Notes under the pieces: model-generated
Told to the model about the DNA's origin: nothing
The model's database searches: none
What the model saw: the letters and a program-made list of their open reading frames with translations, nothing else
Origin: Sclerotinia nivalis
Taxonomy: Eukaryota; Ascomycota; Leotiomycetes; Helotiales; Sclerotiniaceae
Assembly (NCBI GenBank): GCA_029531795.1
Contig: JAPEIS010000014.1
Span: 2,195,914 to 2,259,913 of the forward strand
Direction of reading: 5' to 3'
Length of the DNA: 64,000 bases
Shown: positions 11,701 to 24,751 of the stretch, one piece after another
How the letters are laid out: every line of letters begins with the position of its first letter
How positions within the stretch are numbered: the first letter of the stretch is position 1
Program-made: the position numbers and the translations under genes

Positions 11701-14700
11701 GACGATGAACAATCGAGAAGACTCAGAGGAGAAACATCCGGATGGCCTCGGATATCCCGATGGCCCACGAGTTTTGTTGGTTGGCTTTACTCAGTACCTA
11801 TAGATTGTTACCCTGAAGCCTACACTTGATGAATTTTCATTATTATTGAGAAAATTGAGAAAGGTTTCAATTTCGAGTCCTCAAACTCATAGTCTCGACC
11901 TTAGATATAATCCGTAGATTCATAGAATGGACGGAAGGAAGTCTTCGTCCGTTGAGACGGATTTATCCCGCACATTAAACCATTTGAACCATTTGATACT
12001 TGGCACTACTGGGTACTATTTACAGAGTAGAGCAATTCTAAACTTTCCGGAACGGGCCATTTATTGGAAATGAAAGCTATTTAAAACCAAGACCTATTCG
12101 CCTTAGACTGAAAAGGATATAATTTTATAATAAAAAGACAGGACCCTTTGCTTTACTGTGCCGAGCTTCATAAATTATGATTGTGATCGACATATCAACC
12201 GGTTCTCTCTCCTGATATGTCTTTGGTGTGTGATATTGGGTCGAAGAACTTTCCATATGCCGGTAAGGTTATTATTTTCCCAGTAAACAGTATGTACGTG
12301 TCGATGTTACATTGTACAAATGTAATGCATTCAATGTACCGATATTCTGTACTGAGTAAGTAGATGAGTTAGAGAGAGAGACATTGTGTGAGTACCGGCA
12401 TCGATAGTGTATTAAATAGATGAATGATTTACTCGTATATTGGGGTGTGGTATTGACTGGTAGATTTCCACTTGTCCAGGGTCTTGGTGGGAAAATCAAC
12501 AGTTGGAGTTTTCTATTAAGATTGCAAATTGAACCACTCGATTGGGTTTTGGATTTTCATTTAGGTTTGTACAGAGTAACTCGACCGTTACATTAATTAA
12601 GCCCATGTCGTCGGATTGCCTCCGAAAGCCTGTACAGTTGTGACCCTGAGAGGGATAAAATACTTGATAGTTGGCTTATGTTGGTATGATGGGTATGGTG
12701 GTAGATATGATTTTGCCAGGTATGAAATTATCTCCATTGATCCTATTCCAATCGATCATGTTAGAAGATTTGACGCTTGAAGAATTAGTTTTGGGTACAC
12801 TTACCTACCTCCACTTGCTTCGTTCCTCTTGTTCTTCGGGACTTTATAGTATTTCTTGATGCCGAATCTCTTCCGTGGATTGTTCAAATAGTCTACGGGC
12901 TAATCCGAATGCCCCATGAACTCGTGGCTCTCTCTGGGTAATAGTGTACGGTAGCTACAATGAGTTCGTAGAGCAATTTCCTTATAGTTTTTACCTCGCA
13001 CTATTTCTATTCATGATGTGATATGCCCTGGCCCCTGACCCCTGATACAAAGAAAGATGGAAATAAAAATAATACTTCTTTTAAAGAGGAGTGGAAATAT
13101 TTAATGGAGTCGTTTATTGTGGGCAGACAAGATGGTGATCAAAGCATCAAAGCGAGTCATCCAGTAACAAATTAATTGTCAATCTTATATGATACCCCTT
13201 CAAGCCAAGTATCTAGGGCTTAGGTTTTAGAGGCTTTTAGACTTTTAGATTTTCTGAATGAACATGAGAACGTGAGAACGTGAAACTGATGACGGGGAAC
13301 TAGAAAAAGTGTATTTTACTAAAGGTAAATCTAGTGTGAAAAGCATATCAAACTACATTAGACTTAGAGTAGTAACTCAGCGATAGAATCTCTACGGGTA
13401 TACATACCTATCAGGGAAAAAAAAAGGAAATTCACATATGCATAATTGGTTGACAATGGTTGTTAGGAATAAATCCTCGAAAATGATGCTTTAACCCCTG
13501 ACTGGATGCCTCACCAAAGATATCCACCACCTCATTTCCTCAATTTGAATCGCCGCCACTATCCCATGCATATATACTAAACCATATTTATCCATCGCGA
13601 ATTCTCGCCTGATCCATTTGGTCTTCTTGACTTACAGTTTTATACCGAAATCCTTGTAAAAGATTTGATCCCACAAAGTCTTTTCAAACTAATCCTAGCT
13701 AGTAACCAGTGAAGACCGTTCAAGACCGAGAAGCCGGTCAAGTCGAGGGGAAACACGAAAGATACCCTTAAGATTTGGGTCTAGGTTTACTTCCTTAGTT
13801 ATGGAGCTCCGATATTTGTATGTGCCTTGGTGGATGGTGCTACCCATGATATGAATATCCACAGGGCACATTCACAGCTAAAGGGTAGAGTAGAGTCCGT
13901 GTGCTCTTGAATCTCGTGGATCTTCACTTCCTTCACTTTCACTCTTGCTTCTAGAGAGAGGTATTATATCTTATACTTTTATTGATATTCGAATCGACCG
14001 ATCCATACCACGGCAGTACAGTATCGATAGGTACTATACCTCCGAACCTCGTGTATCTGTCTGGTTTCAGAGTGGGACAGCTCCAATTGGACCTGGAGGA
14101 AAAGAACACTACCGAAAAGACAGCAGGCAGGAGACTTTCTGCCATCTTCACGTATTTGCTTTTGACGTCGCGCAACCAGATATACGGTGAGTACTTCTTG
14201 TACCTTTGTACTATCCCACAACGATACCACGAATCCGAGCTCTCAAACAAGATGTTAGAGGAAATGTAGTGGTAGCTTGGAAAACATGCGATTGCCATGA
14301 AGCAATGCTAATTGATGTCTTTCCCCAGCAAAAGAAGCCCGAGTCGCTCAAGATTTCGACGTCGTCCCTCACTACTATTCTCATTTTTTTGTCTCAAACG
14401 CGAGAACTTGGCGTACCTCAAACATTTGAGGCTGAAGTATATTCGACATGAACTACGAGTCGCGGCCATAAATTTCTGTCATAAGCAGTGAAGCAAGGAA
14501 AATACTGGACGGAAACATTTGATATGGAATAACTGCCTTATCAAACTATTACAAAATTTTATTCTTATGGCATGTTGATCGATGTCTTAAAAGGTATGTT
14601 CCGAGTACCTGTCAATTTGGTAAATATGAGCCAATGATTATACTTCGGGTCGACTTTCGTTCTCGAAATATATATACTAATGAGTCCATCTTAATTTAGC

Positions 14701-15156
14701 ATCATTATTTGGAAAGAATTATACCTTTCTTTACTTCTTCCATTTCATTTTCTATTTTATATATATTCACTCAAGCAAGCTTGATTTCGGGTACATTACA
14801 GAGCAGTCCTCAAGAATCGTCCCATTTAAAACTTCAGATAGCCTGAAGACAAGGTATCCTGGACCTAGTCAAACATCACATCTAATTGACTTTTATCAAA
14901 GCAAACCCCTTTCAATTTGAAAATCACAAGGATCTAAACTTTCCCCATACTCTGTACAAAGCCTTCAATATCCTGTGAATCTACCCAAGGATTACCCGAG
15001 CTTCAACCAAGTCAAGTGAATCTTCAGAAACACACCATCAAGAAAAAAAACAAGAAAAATCCTTAATGCAGTAATTCAAGGTGGTTTATGGGTGTTGGAG
15101 TTCGAATGAGTTTCATTCTTTTCTTCTGTCCAGAATAGGCAAATTCATCAACAGTC

Positions 15157-18100
15157 ATGATGAGGGACAATGGATGGGAAACCGAGGATGAGCATGCAGC
15201 AGCAGCTCAACATCACCTCCCTCCTCCGACAGATACGCCTTACAGGACCCCAGCACCATCTATTCGCTCAAATCGCTCAAGACACTCTTCAAGACGCTCA
15301 TCACGACAAAAGTCAGCATCTCCAGGACCATCTTCTTCACCACCACCTCTACCTTTGGGAGAGAAGCGCATGAGCGGCTCTCTTGATGTAACCAATGATG
15401 AAACGTAAGAAGCAAGATGAAATTCATGATGAGTCGAAAACTGACAACATGCACAGGATTTCTATTCTCGATCCCAGACGATTTACACCAACTTTGCATG
15501 CTAATTTGGTTGCCGAAATTTTGACTTTACGTAGGGACCAGGAAGAGAGAATCAAGATCATTGAAAGTTTGGAAGAAGCACTTCATGATACCCGTGGAGA
15601 ACATGAATCTTTGCAAGATCGTCTTGCAGACAATGCAAAGGAGAATCGATCTTTGAAGCGTCAATTGGCCTTACTGGAAGGTGGAACCTCATCTGCTTTA
15701 TCGGAATTGGCAAAGGAGCGAGATGAAGCGGTCGAAACTACTACGGAGATGCGTCGTCGATTGGAAGCTATTCAGAAAAAACTCAAAAGCCGTGATGAGG
15801 ATGCCGATCGCGTACAAAATCTCTGGGCCAACGACAAGGACACTTGGGATGAAGAGAGGAGAAAACTAGAAGTAAAGATTCATGTTTCGGAAAACAGATT
15901 GAAGACAGTCTTGGATGAAGTTACCGCCTATGAAGCCAGTCGTCTAAAGACCCAACCACAAGGACCTGATGCGGAAGATAGAGACAATGGAACCGAGAGT
16001 GATGGTGGTAGTGTGCGGACGATGAGTCTAACCAACAGTATACGCTTCTCGATGCTCAATGGACCCAATGGATACGGAGTCATTAAAGGGAATAGCCTCA
16101 GTCTTGCTGATGAATTGGATCTCGATGAAGATGAAACTGATTATGAAGGTGGCCGCGATAGTGTTATGTCATCTCCCGAGAAGCATCAACGAACTCAAAG
16201 TCGCGAAAGTATCTTATTCCGTACCCACCGCAGGAACCAGAGTGGTGACAGTATGAAGCGACCTGGAAGTGTCATTACCCGAGGTACATCATTACTCAGC
16301 CAAACGGTTTTGGAGAGGTTAGAAAGAGGTATCTCAGAGCACGATGAAATTGTATCTCAACCCAAGTTCCAATACGTCGACACTGGCGTTCAATACACTC
16401 CTCCACCATCGCCAAAATTATCTCTAGTAATCGAGACAGTCTCTGTTATCGAACCAACAGCGCTAGCCGAAATGGAAACCCCGCAAATCCTCGAGAAACA
16501 GTCTTCATCTGAGACAACAGCTAAAGAATGGGAGGTTGGAGCGAATCAGCGAAGAAAGCGTGTGTATACAAATCCTCCTTTGGTCATAGAACCTCCCAAA
16601 GATTCTCCTATGGTATCTGCAGCATCACAAACTGTGGATGAGCCTCTTAGCCCCCCAAGAACACCAGTTTCTCCAACCAGAGCTCCACCGCCACCACCTT
16701 CTAAATTCATGCCTATCGAAGAGAAAACTGAGATGACTTCCACTTCCACACAAACCGACACTCAAATCGAAACCCTCAACACATCACCAACATCATCAAA
16801 GCGTCTCCCGCCTCCTATACCTATTCCATCGATTCAACTGCATCCGCCTTCCTCAGCCCCAGCAACTCCTCGTGAGTCATTGTTGCCACAACTTTCCAAA
16901 GATGTAGGCTGCCAAGTTGCAATTTCAAAGCCTATATCAACAAGATCCATGTCTGTACAAACGGAAGAGATTAGGGTAGCTCAACGCTTGATTTCTCTTC
17001 CACCTCATCTTCACCCATCTATAATATCGTCCAGCCCTCCATCACCTGAGCTAAGACTTGAAGGCCTTCAATTCTCACCAATTCCGGATACTCTTCCTCC
17101 CAAAAACCCGCGTCGCCAAAGCAGCCAACGAAGCATAACAACGCTTCCATCCTCACCGCCTGCAATGGAGACAAGAGATACCTACCCAGGTAATAATGAT
17201 GATGGACCTCTGGCGAAAGATAGAGGCCATATTAGAAGACCTCATCGCATCAGCAGTCTCTTTGCAGGCTTTGATGGTGCAAGTTCTGATGAGGCTGATG
17301 AATTTGGCGATGGTGATATTAGCGATAATGACTTCAGAACAGCACTTTCTGCGCCTAAACCAACTAAGAAGGATACTAAGAAAATTTCACTAGTTTCAAG
17401 ATCACTTCCTCAAAAAACAGAAATTCCTGATATCTTGGCCATTAATAATCGCTCTAATGCAGAAAATGAAGCAGATGATCATTTCGATGAAGAAGCACTA
17501 GAATTGCCTCCAGGGACGTCCGCCAAAGCCGCTCGGACTCTTGGTCAACCTCTACCTATTGTGTCAATGGCCAAGCCAGCTCAAATGCATCGTGCAGCTC
17601 TTATCCAAAGTGGTGTAAAGGCTCATCGGGCTCGACCTAGCAGTTCCGGATTGTCCGAAGAGGTTGCACCTCCATTTCCAATACCTACCAGAGCAAGCTC
17701 TCGAAGACCTGGAATTGCTGCGAGTGCCCCGAGCGATGTTAATAGAACTCCCAGCAATGGAAGAGGATCAAGACCTTATCGTGCGGGTAGTGTTGGCCGA
17801 ACAGGCAGTGTTAGAAAAGTTCGATCCGCAGCTGCTATGACTAGAGGTAGGCGTGCTGCGCGACGTTCTGAAAGCAGATCACCACCCATGTCACCAACTC
17901 TAGAGCCTGAAAGCCCTCGCTTGCCACCACTTCCCAGCAACGATATTACTACACCGCGATTCTCAAGGGATAATGGCAGTAGCCGTTACAGAACGCATAG
18001 ACATCGATTGTCGACAACAAACACTGCATTTACCACAAATACGGCTGGATCATCGGCTATTACTGATAGTCAAAGTACTAACCAAGCCACAAGTGTGGTA

Positions 18101-19425
18101 GATGCTATTGCACAGACGATGGTTGGAGAGTGGATGTTCAAGTACGTTAGAAGACGCAAGTCCTTCGGAGTTTCTGATCAAGATGGAGACAGTGCTACTA
18201 ATGGTGCTCGTCACAAACGTTGGGTTTGGCTGGCACCTTATGAACGGGCTGTCATGTGGAGTAGTAAACAACCCACGTCTGGATCCGCACTGCTGGGCAA
18301 AACCGGAAGGAAATGTAAGATCCAAACATGCTTCCCCAAATCATACTAATTTCAACAGTAACAATTCAATCCGTCTTGGATGTTAAAGACGACAATCCAC
18401 CACCGAAGGGATCTGGAGGAGTTTTCGATCGTTCAATTCTTATCCTCACTCCAGCACGCGCTCTCAAGTTCACTGCTGTTTCACGAGAACGACATTATCT
18501 CTGGCTTACTGCCCTCTCCTTCCTCGCACATTCATCGCAGGCCGTACCTGATGTTATCACGCCTAATCCTACTCCAACCCTTTCTACCAAAGCTCCTCCA
18601 CTACCCGACTTCCAAAAGCCTAGTCGTATGCCAAAAACTCACAAAATACGAGATTCGATCAAGGTCGCGAAGGGAAAGAATGCTTTCAATCGTAGCGGTT
18701 CTGCGAGAACTTTTTCGAATTCCCAGCAAACGGATACAAATACTAGCGTTCGCGATAATGAATCCTTTTATACAAATTCACACTCAGTACGCTCAGAGCC
18801 CGCGGAAGCACCATTCGTCCCCCGCTTTTCTGAAAGAGGAATGGGTGGTCATGGCAGGAAGCGCAGTAATACCGGCTCGCATATCCCGCCTCCTTTATCT
18901 TTCCGAGGTTTCAGTGGTAGTCATGTACCTACCCATAGCACTGCAGGAATGAGTGATAGAACAGCGGATTCTTCCGAGAATCAAAGCTCTTACCATTCTC
19001 AGCATTCTTCAGTAGCAGGTTACAATGGACCTAGCAGTCGTTCATCTATTCGTACATCTGATGCTAGTGCACGTCCAGGAGCTGTTGTTAATAACTTCTT
19101 CGATGCAGTAGGAACGGTGCGAATGGAAGCTTTTATTTCTCCATTAGGTGTTACGAGATTTGACGATTTTCCCGATGAACAAGATGAGATGGATATGATG
19201 AGTCTGCAGCGTCGACGCAGCAGAGATGGAAGGAGGAGAAGTAGAAATAAGGAATCTTTTGGTGTTAGTCGAAGTGGATTCGGTGGATTCGGCGGACGAG
19301 CAATAGAGGATTGGTATAGTGGAAGTAGAACTGCTGGGGAAGAAGAATGTGGTCATCGTGACTTTGAGGAAAGGCCGGATAAAAATGGAAAAGATTGTAG
19401 GGAGGATCCTTTCACAAATTTCTGA
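15157..19425 (+). CDS. Cortical PH-domain protein (Num1/Mcp5/ApsA type)
   Basis: Exons 15157-15404, 15457-18314 and 18359-19425 give 1,390 residues. Both introns have strong signals (TACTAAT before the second acceptor). After an Arg/Ser-rich N-terminus, NISILDPRRFTP-like text and a coiled coil (about residues 85-240, rich in E, K, R, L) follow. A long disordered Pro/Ser-rich middle comes next, then from about residue 970 VVDAIAQTMVGEWMFKYVRR, RHKRWVWLAPYERAVMWSS, and after the last intron LTIQSVLDVKD and RALKFTAVSRERHYLWLTAL. This is the Mcp5/Num1-type PH domain that binds phosphoinositides at the plasma membrane. The family anchors dynein and mitochondria at the cortex; Aspergillus ApsA is needed for nuclear positioning. 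It is shorter than ApsA and ends in a Ser/Arg-rich tail, so it could be a paralogous branch. Either of two adjacent ATGs (15157, 15160) could start translation. Confidence 0.88.
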
Positions 19426-21300
19426 TCTCACTTCACACGCATACAAAACACAACTATTAGGTTGTACGATATTACATATACATTCATTACATTTTCTTGA
19501 GTCTGGTATGGTATGGGTTGGGATTGGTCTGGTGGTTATTGGATGGTGGGTGGGCAGGGAGGAACTTCACAAAGCTTGGCATGGGGAAATGCTAGCTGGA
19601 ATCTTAGGGAAGGAATGGAGAGGATGGGAGGGTCATTTCTTGACCCGGGAATTTCTTATCTCAAGAAGTGGAAATATGAGGCTCGCGCCGACAAAACAGA
19701 AACCATCTTGATGGATATCGATGGAAACTCTTACCGTTAATGTTTTTGTATATTCTACAATATCGTGCAAGCCAGCAAGCATGTTTCTTTTTTTCCTTTT
19801 TTTCCTTTTTTTTTGTCTCTCTTTCGACCTTCAATTTTCTTGTACTTAGCTACTTTTTCCTTGGATCTTTTTCTCTCTCTGAGATCTTCTTTGCTAGGCA
19901 ATATGCTTTTTTTTCTTTTTGGATATCCTTTTCGCTCGGTGTTGAAGTGGAAGGATGATCGGATACCCCTTTTTCTTGATGTTCGTTTTTTCAGCTTCTT
20001 AAGTACGGCTGTTCTTGGGATGTTTACAGTACTTCCTGTTTTATTCTAAAAGCTTGGGGGAGGGTGGATGTTTGGTTGGTGAGGAGGGAGATGAGGGGAG
20101 AAAGGCAGAGGGGAATGTTAGAGAGGAGGAAAGGAAGTATGATGCTGGGAGGATGGGAGGGAAAAATAGATAGATGGGTGGATAGATGGATGGATGGATA
20201 CGAGATTGTATCGTGTGAGTCTGAATAGAGTAAAGTAAATACACATTCTCTACATACATATTGATCTTATTCTACCATGTGAAATGTATATGCCCATTTC
20301 GTGATTTTATTTCACATCTCCTAACTGGCCTTTAGTATTTCTCTTCTGTAAATAGGAGATTAGCTATATATCGTCAGAAAAATCAGCTTCTTATTCATTA
20401 TAGCAGTAAAAAGACAATTCAATCTTATCGTAAATCCCCGTATCATCAAAGTTTATCTTGTTTCCAAGGGAAGTAAATACCTAGGACAGACTGTACAGTT
20501 CAATCTTCACAATAAGCTCATAGCTCGCAGTTCTACTGAAATCATCGCTGACTCATCAACCGCCTCGGATCCGCCCTTCCGCAGAAACTTAAAACCAAGA
20601 CTTGGACTTGGACTTGGACTTGGACTTGGACCGAGCTTACTGGGGAACTAACTACCTAATGAGAGCTAAAGCTGAGAGCTAGGAATGCGGGGATCGGATC
20701 GATCGGATCTCAGGATTTAGTATTCACTAATTTAGTGTTTACCTCCTTACATCATTAAGGCTGTTAACTAGACTATTTGTAGGTAGGTATGTTATTTGTA
20801 GATGTTGTCCATCAGTCCGATGTTACCTAGTGTTCATCGTGGTGCCGAGGTGAAAGTTGGTTATTTAGGTAGTAGGGTGGTTGTTGTGTGTGGGTGAGGG
20901 ATGAGATTTTTCTTATAAGGTTGGTTAACGTCGTGTTTTTAAGTAAGATCTTACCTTTGTTTATCTTTGAGTTGAGATTTAGAATTTGGGGGTCGAAGGA
21001 CGAAGGTCGAAAGTCGATCTACAAACGGATCAATTGGAAACTTGCAATTGATACGCCGACTATTGAGTCGGATTTGATTTGAATTGCTTGAGGTGAGGTG
21101 CTTGGAATATATTTGTATGACCATTGAGAGCAATATCTTGTTGTAAGGTTACCTAGGTAAGACTTACATGAGACAAAGCTTGTGTAGCTGAATGTCAGGA
21201 ACGCGACAACTACACATTCAATAACCACAAGTACAGTACGCTTTCCGCTCCAATCTCCAATAGTATCAAATCAATCCCTAACATTCAATCCGCAGACAAA
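19426..21300. other. Intergenic region
   Basis: No gene is supported. Pyrimidine-rich T/C runs at 19785-19925 probably belong to the PH gene's 3' UTR. A GGAT microsatellite-like stretch lies near 20170-20200. The end beyond about 21200 is the promoter of the acyl-CoA synthetase gene. Confidence 0.55.
20599..20628. repeat. 6-bp tandem repeat (GACTTG)5
   Basis: Five perfect copies of GACTTG in intergenic DNA. Nothing suggests coding. Confidence 0.9.
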
Positions 21301-23696
21301 ATGTCCCTCCGTCCCCAAGACGAAGTCCAACACCAATCCCTCTCGAATCCGCAAACCTTCTGGGAAAAACAAGCCTCTCATCTCCACTAGCATAAACCAC
21401 CCACTCAAATCCTAACCGAGAAGACCAAAATTCTAAAATCGGGTACGTCGCATAAACATTGGGAATGGTTTGCGGATGGAGAAATAAGTACTTGTTATAA
21501 TTGTGTGGATCGACATGTTGTCGCGGGAAATGGAGAGCAAACGGCAATTATTTGGGATAGTCCTGTGACGGGTTGTAAGGAGAAGATTAGTTATAGACGG
21601 TTATTGAGGGAGGTGGAAGTTTTTGCGGGGGTTTTGAGGGAGGGGAGTGTAAAGAGGGGAGATGTGGTTTTGGTTTATAGTGAGTTGGATGGATTCGTTT
21701 ATCGTTTTTATATATGGAAAAGGGAAAGAGCTAATACATCACAGTGCCTATGATTCCCGCAGCTCTTATAGGCACCCTCGCGATATCTCGTCTAGGAGCG
21801 ATTCACGCCGTCGTATTTGGAGGATTCGCAGCAGCAAGTTTAGCCCAACGAATTGAAGCTTCTAAACCAGTAGCTATCCTTACAGCATCCTGTGGAATAG
21901 ACGGAACCAAACCCCCTCTATCCTACCAACCATTCATCCGACAAGCCATCGCCCTTTCATCTCATAAACCTAATGTAACTATTATATGGCAACGCGAACA
22001 ATTGCGCTGGGAAAATCTCAATAAAGAAAACGGAGAGAGAAATTGGCAACGATTAGTCAAAAGTGCTGGTTCCCGCGGTGTAAAAGCAGATTGTGTACCG
22101 GTGAAAAGTACAGATGGTCTTTACATTATCTATACATCTGGAACAACAGGTTTACCTAAAGGTGTATTAAGAGAAGCGGGTGGTTATGCAGTCGGTTTAA
22201 ACTTATCTATTAGTTATGTATTTGGTATTCATGGACCTGGAGATGTCATGTTTTGCGCATCGGATATTGGTTGGGTAGTTGGTCATTCGTATATTTTATA
22301 TGCGCCTTTGCTGGCTGGTGCTGCAACTGTTCTTTTCGAGGGAAAACCTGTGGGAACACCGAATGCGGGGACTTTCTGGAGGATTGTTGATGAATATAAA
22401 GTCAATACACTTTTTACAGCACCCACAGCTCTTCGAGCTATCCGTCGCGATGATCCGGAAAATAAACTGTTTAAGGAAATTGGGGAAAGAGGTGGTCTTA
22501 AGACTCTCCGTGCGCTATTTCTTGCCGGTGAAAGGAGCGAACCGAGTATCATTACGATGTATCAAGAACTCCTCGCGAAATATGCGGCACAGGGTGCTAA
22601 TGTGATAGATAACTGGTGGTCATCCGAATCAGGAAGTCCTATGGCCGGCATTGCACTTTCGCCTCAAAGTGGATTATCACGCATCTCCACCCATGAATCC
22701 ACGCAAATCCTCCCCATCAAACCCGGTAGTGCGGGGAAACCTCTCCCGGGTTTCGATGTACGCATTGTTGATGATTCTGGCAATGAAGTTCCGCGCGGTA
22801 CAATGGGTAATATAGTTCTTGGAATTCCGTTGGCACCAACGGGTTTTAGAACGCTGTGGAATGATGAAGAGAGGTTTTATAAGGGATATATGAAGCGGTT
22901 TGATGGGAAGTGGATTGATACGGGGGATGCGGGGGTGGTGGATAAGGAGGGTTGGGTTAGTGTTATGAGTCGGAGTGATGATATTATTAATGTGGCGGCT
23001 CATCGGTTTAGTACTGGTTTGTTATTCTCTCTTCTTCTCTTCCTTCACTTTTTCCTATTTCCAAACCTTAACCTACACCCCCCAAAAACACAAAACCCAA
23101 ACTAACCCCAAAAGGCGCAATCGAACAAGCAATCTCCGCCCATCCCCTCATAACAGAATGCTGCGTAGTCGGCATCCCCGACCCCCTTAAAGGCCACATG
23201 CCCTTTGCATTCATCACACTTTCCACGCCCGCCCATCCAACATCAGTAATCCCAGAAGCAAAACTGGAAAAAGAAATTCAGGGATTGGTGAGGAAACATA
23301 TTGGTGCGATTGCTCGTTTGGGGGGGATTATTCAGGGAAGAAATTTGATTCCTAGGACGAGGAGTGGTGAGTTTTTGTGGTTCTTTTTAAGAAAAGGGGG
23401 ATGGGTAGAGACGAGGGGTGGGCGGAGTTGAGGATGAGAATAAGGAAAGAGGGGTCATGGGTTTTGAGCATAACTAATATTTTACGGTTCTAGGTAAAAC
23501 ACTAAGGAGAGTGTTAAGGGAATTGCTGGAAAATGAATATAATGGGGAAAGAGGGAAGAAACTTAACGTTCCCGCGACGATTGAAGATGAGAGTGTGATT
23601 GAGGTGGCGAGGGAGAAGATTCGAGAGTATTTTGTGATGAAGGGGAGAGGGAATGGGAATGCGGTTGAGGAGGGGAGGGAGAGGGCGAAGTTGTAG
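21301..23696 (+). pseudogene. Acetyl/propionyl-CoA synthetase-like gene with one premature stop
   Basis: Exons 21301-21679, 21745-23016, 23115-23366 and 23494-23696 join perfectly in frame (702 codons including the stop). They encode an ANL-superfamily acyl-CoA synthetase closest to the ACSS3/propionyl-CoA group. YTSGTTGLPKGV (about residue 255) is the ATP loop, WWSSESG (about 416) the A5 motif, and WIDTGDAGVVDKEGW the A7 motif. SRSDDIINVAAHR is the hinge region and RTRSGKTLRR carries the catalytic lysine. The single defect is codon 30, TAG at 21388-21390, in QASHLH-stop-HKPP where the family has tryptophan (HWHK). No in-frame ATG follows until well inside the adenylation domain, so a full-length product needs readthrough or a sequence correction. 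It may be a young pseudogene, an allele or a base error. Strong exon-wise C-to-G gradient. Confidence 0.75.
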
Positions 23697-24206
23697 GGCT
23701 GTGTAAATGGTGGATGGTGTGGATGTGGATGATGTGGATATATATTTTAGATCGGATGGAAACGATGTTCGATACCTGTTTTTCGGAAATAGATACAATC
23801 CAAAGGGAAAATTCTAGTAATGTAGAATACAGAATTCTATCCACATTGATAATAACTAACTATATGTTGTCTAAAAGAGAATGAATGAACTAAATAGAAG
23901 AACACCTCCAAATCTCCAACAGGCGACTCTTCGGTTGTTTTAATAAAATCAGAAGGAAATTATAATTTTTTATCGTATATTATGATTTTTTATCGAAATT
24001 ACAATCGAAATAGGACATTGCGATATATGATATACACCAGAACTTAATTTTATTCTAGATTGTTCCAAAAGGACTTCATAATTCCGACTTGCTTTCAATC
24101 TACCGAGCGTCTACTGATCAAGTTCCTTTCTTACTCCCCTTACTTCTCCAGTCTATACCGCTGAGCTCACATCATCTATCACTCTGCTCTCTATCTAAAA
24201 TACACA
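23697..24206. other. Intergenic A/T-rich spacer
   Basis: No gene is seen. It lies between the acyl-CoA synthetase stop and the kinase remnant. It includes a short imperfect duplication, ATTTTTTATCG, at about 23965 and 23985. Confidence 0.6.
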
Positions 24207-24751
24207 ATGCCAGCTTCTCCCCATCCATATCAACCCTCCGCACTAGACGATATCGAAGAACTCGAGAACTTTTCCCCAGGGGGCTTTCACCCTATCGACA
24301 TAGGCGACAAAATCGGCGGCCGCTACAAAGTGATCCACAAGCTCGGGTACGGAGGATTCTCAACCGTCTAGTTAGCCAGAGATAAATTTGCCGAGCGCTA
24401 TGCTGCTTTGAAGATTATGGTAGCGTGTATACGGCAAGATTGCAACGAGTTGGGGGTTTTGCGGAAATTAATGTCTGCGAATTTGAAGGATATTACAAGA
24501 TATCCTGGGAGGATGGAATTGTCAGAGCGAGCAGATTTGAACTAGATGAGATGATTGCTGAAATTGGTGCTGAGGATGAAGAGGGAGATGACCCAGAAAG
24601 AAATTGTGCGGTGATGCTGGAACCGAATGGGATGAAAGTATCAGAGGAGGAGGCTTCACTGAGGAAAGATCTTTTTGGGAGGATACTGAAATGGAAACCA
24701 GAAGAGCGTATTTCTATCAAAGAAATCATGGATCATCGTTGGCTCTTGTAA
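24207..24751 (+). pseudogene. Remnant of an SRPK-like protein kinase gene
   Basis: The start at 24207 opens a clear kinase N-lobe: DKIGGRYKVIHKLGYGGFST with the glycine loop, and AERYAALKIM with the ATP-binding lysine. Codon 55 (24369-24371) is TAG where kinases have Trp (STVWLARD). A short stretch like DCNELGVLRKLMSAN follows and then the N-lobe frame ends near 24545. A second frame (24425-24751) ends with RKDLFGRILKWKPEERISIK and MDHRWLL, the usual last helices of a kinase C-lobe. The catalytic HRD and DFG parts, about 200 residues, are missing. It is therefore an internally deleted, stop-containing relic. SRPK-like is my best family guess from the N-lobe wording. Confidence 0.75.

Larger units (their letters stand above)
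7622..15156. other. Long intergenic region (about 7.5 kb) with no supported gene
   Basis: I read both strands and found only short open frames without recognisable motifs, splice continuity or codon-like composition. Minisatellites occur near 8416-8770. The right end, about 14.7-15.15 kb, is probably promoter and 5' UTR of the PH-domain gene. No tRNA could be recognised. Confidence 0.55.
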
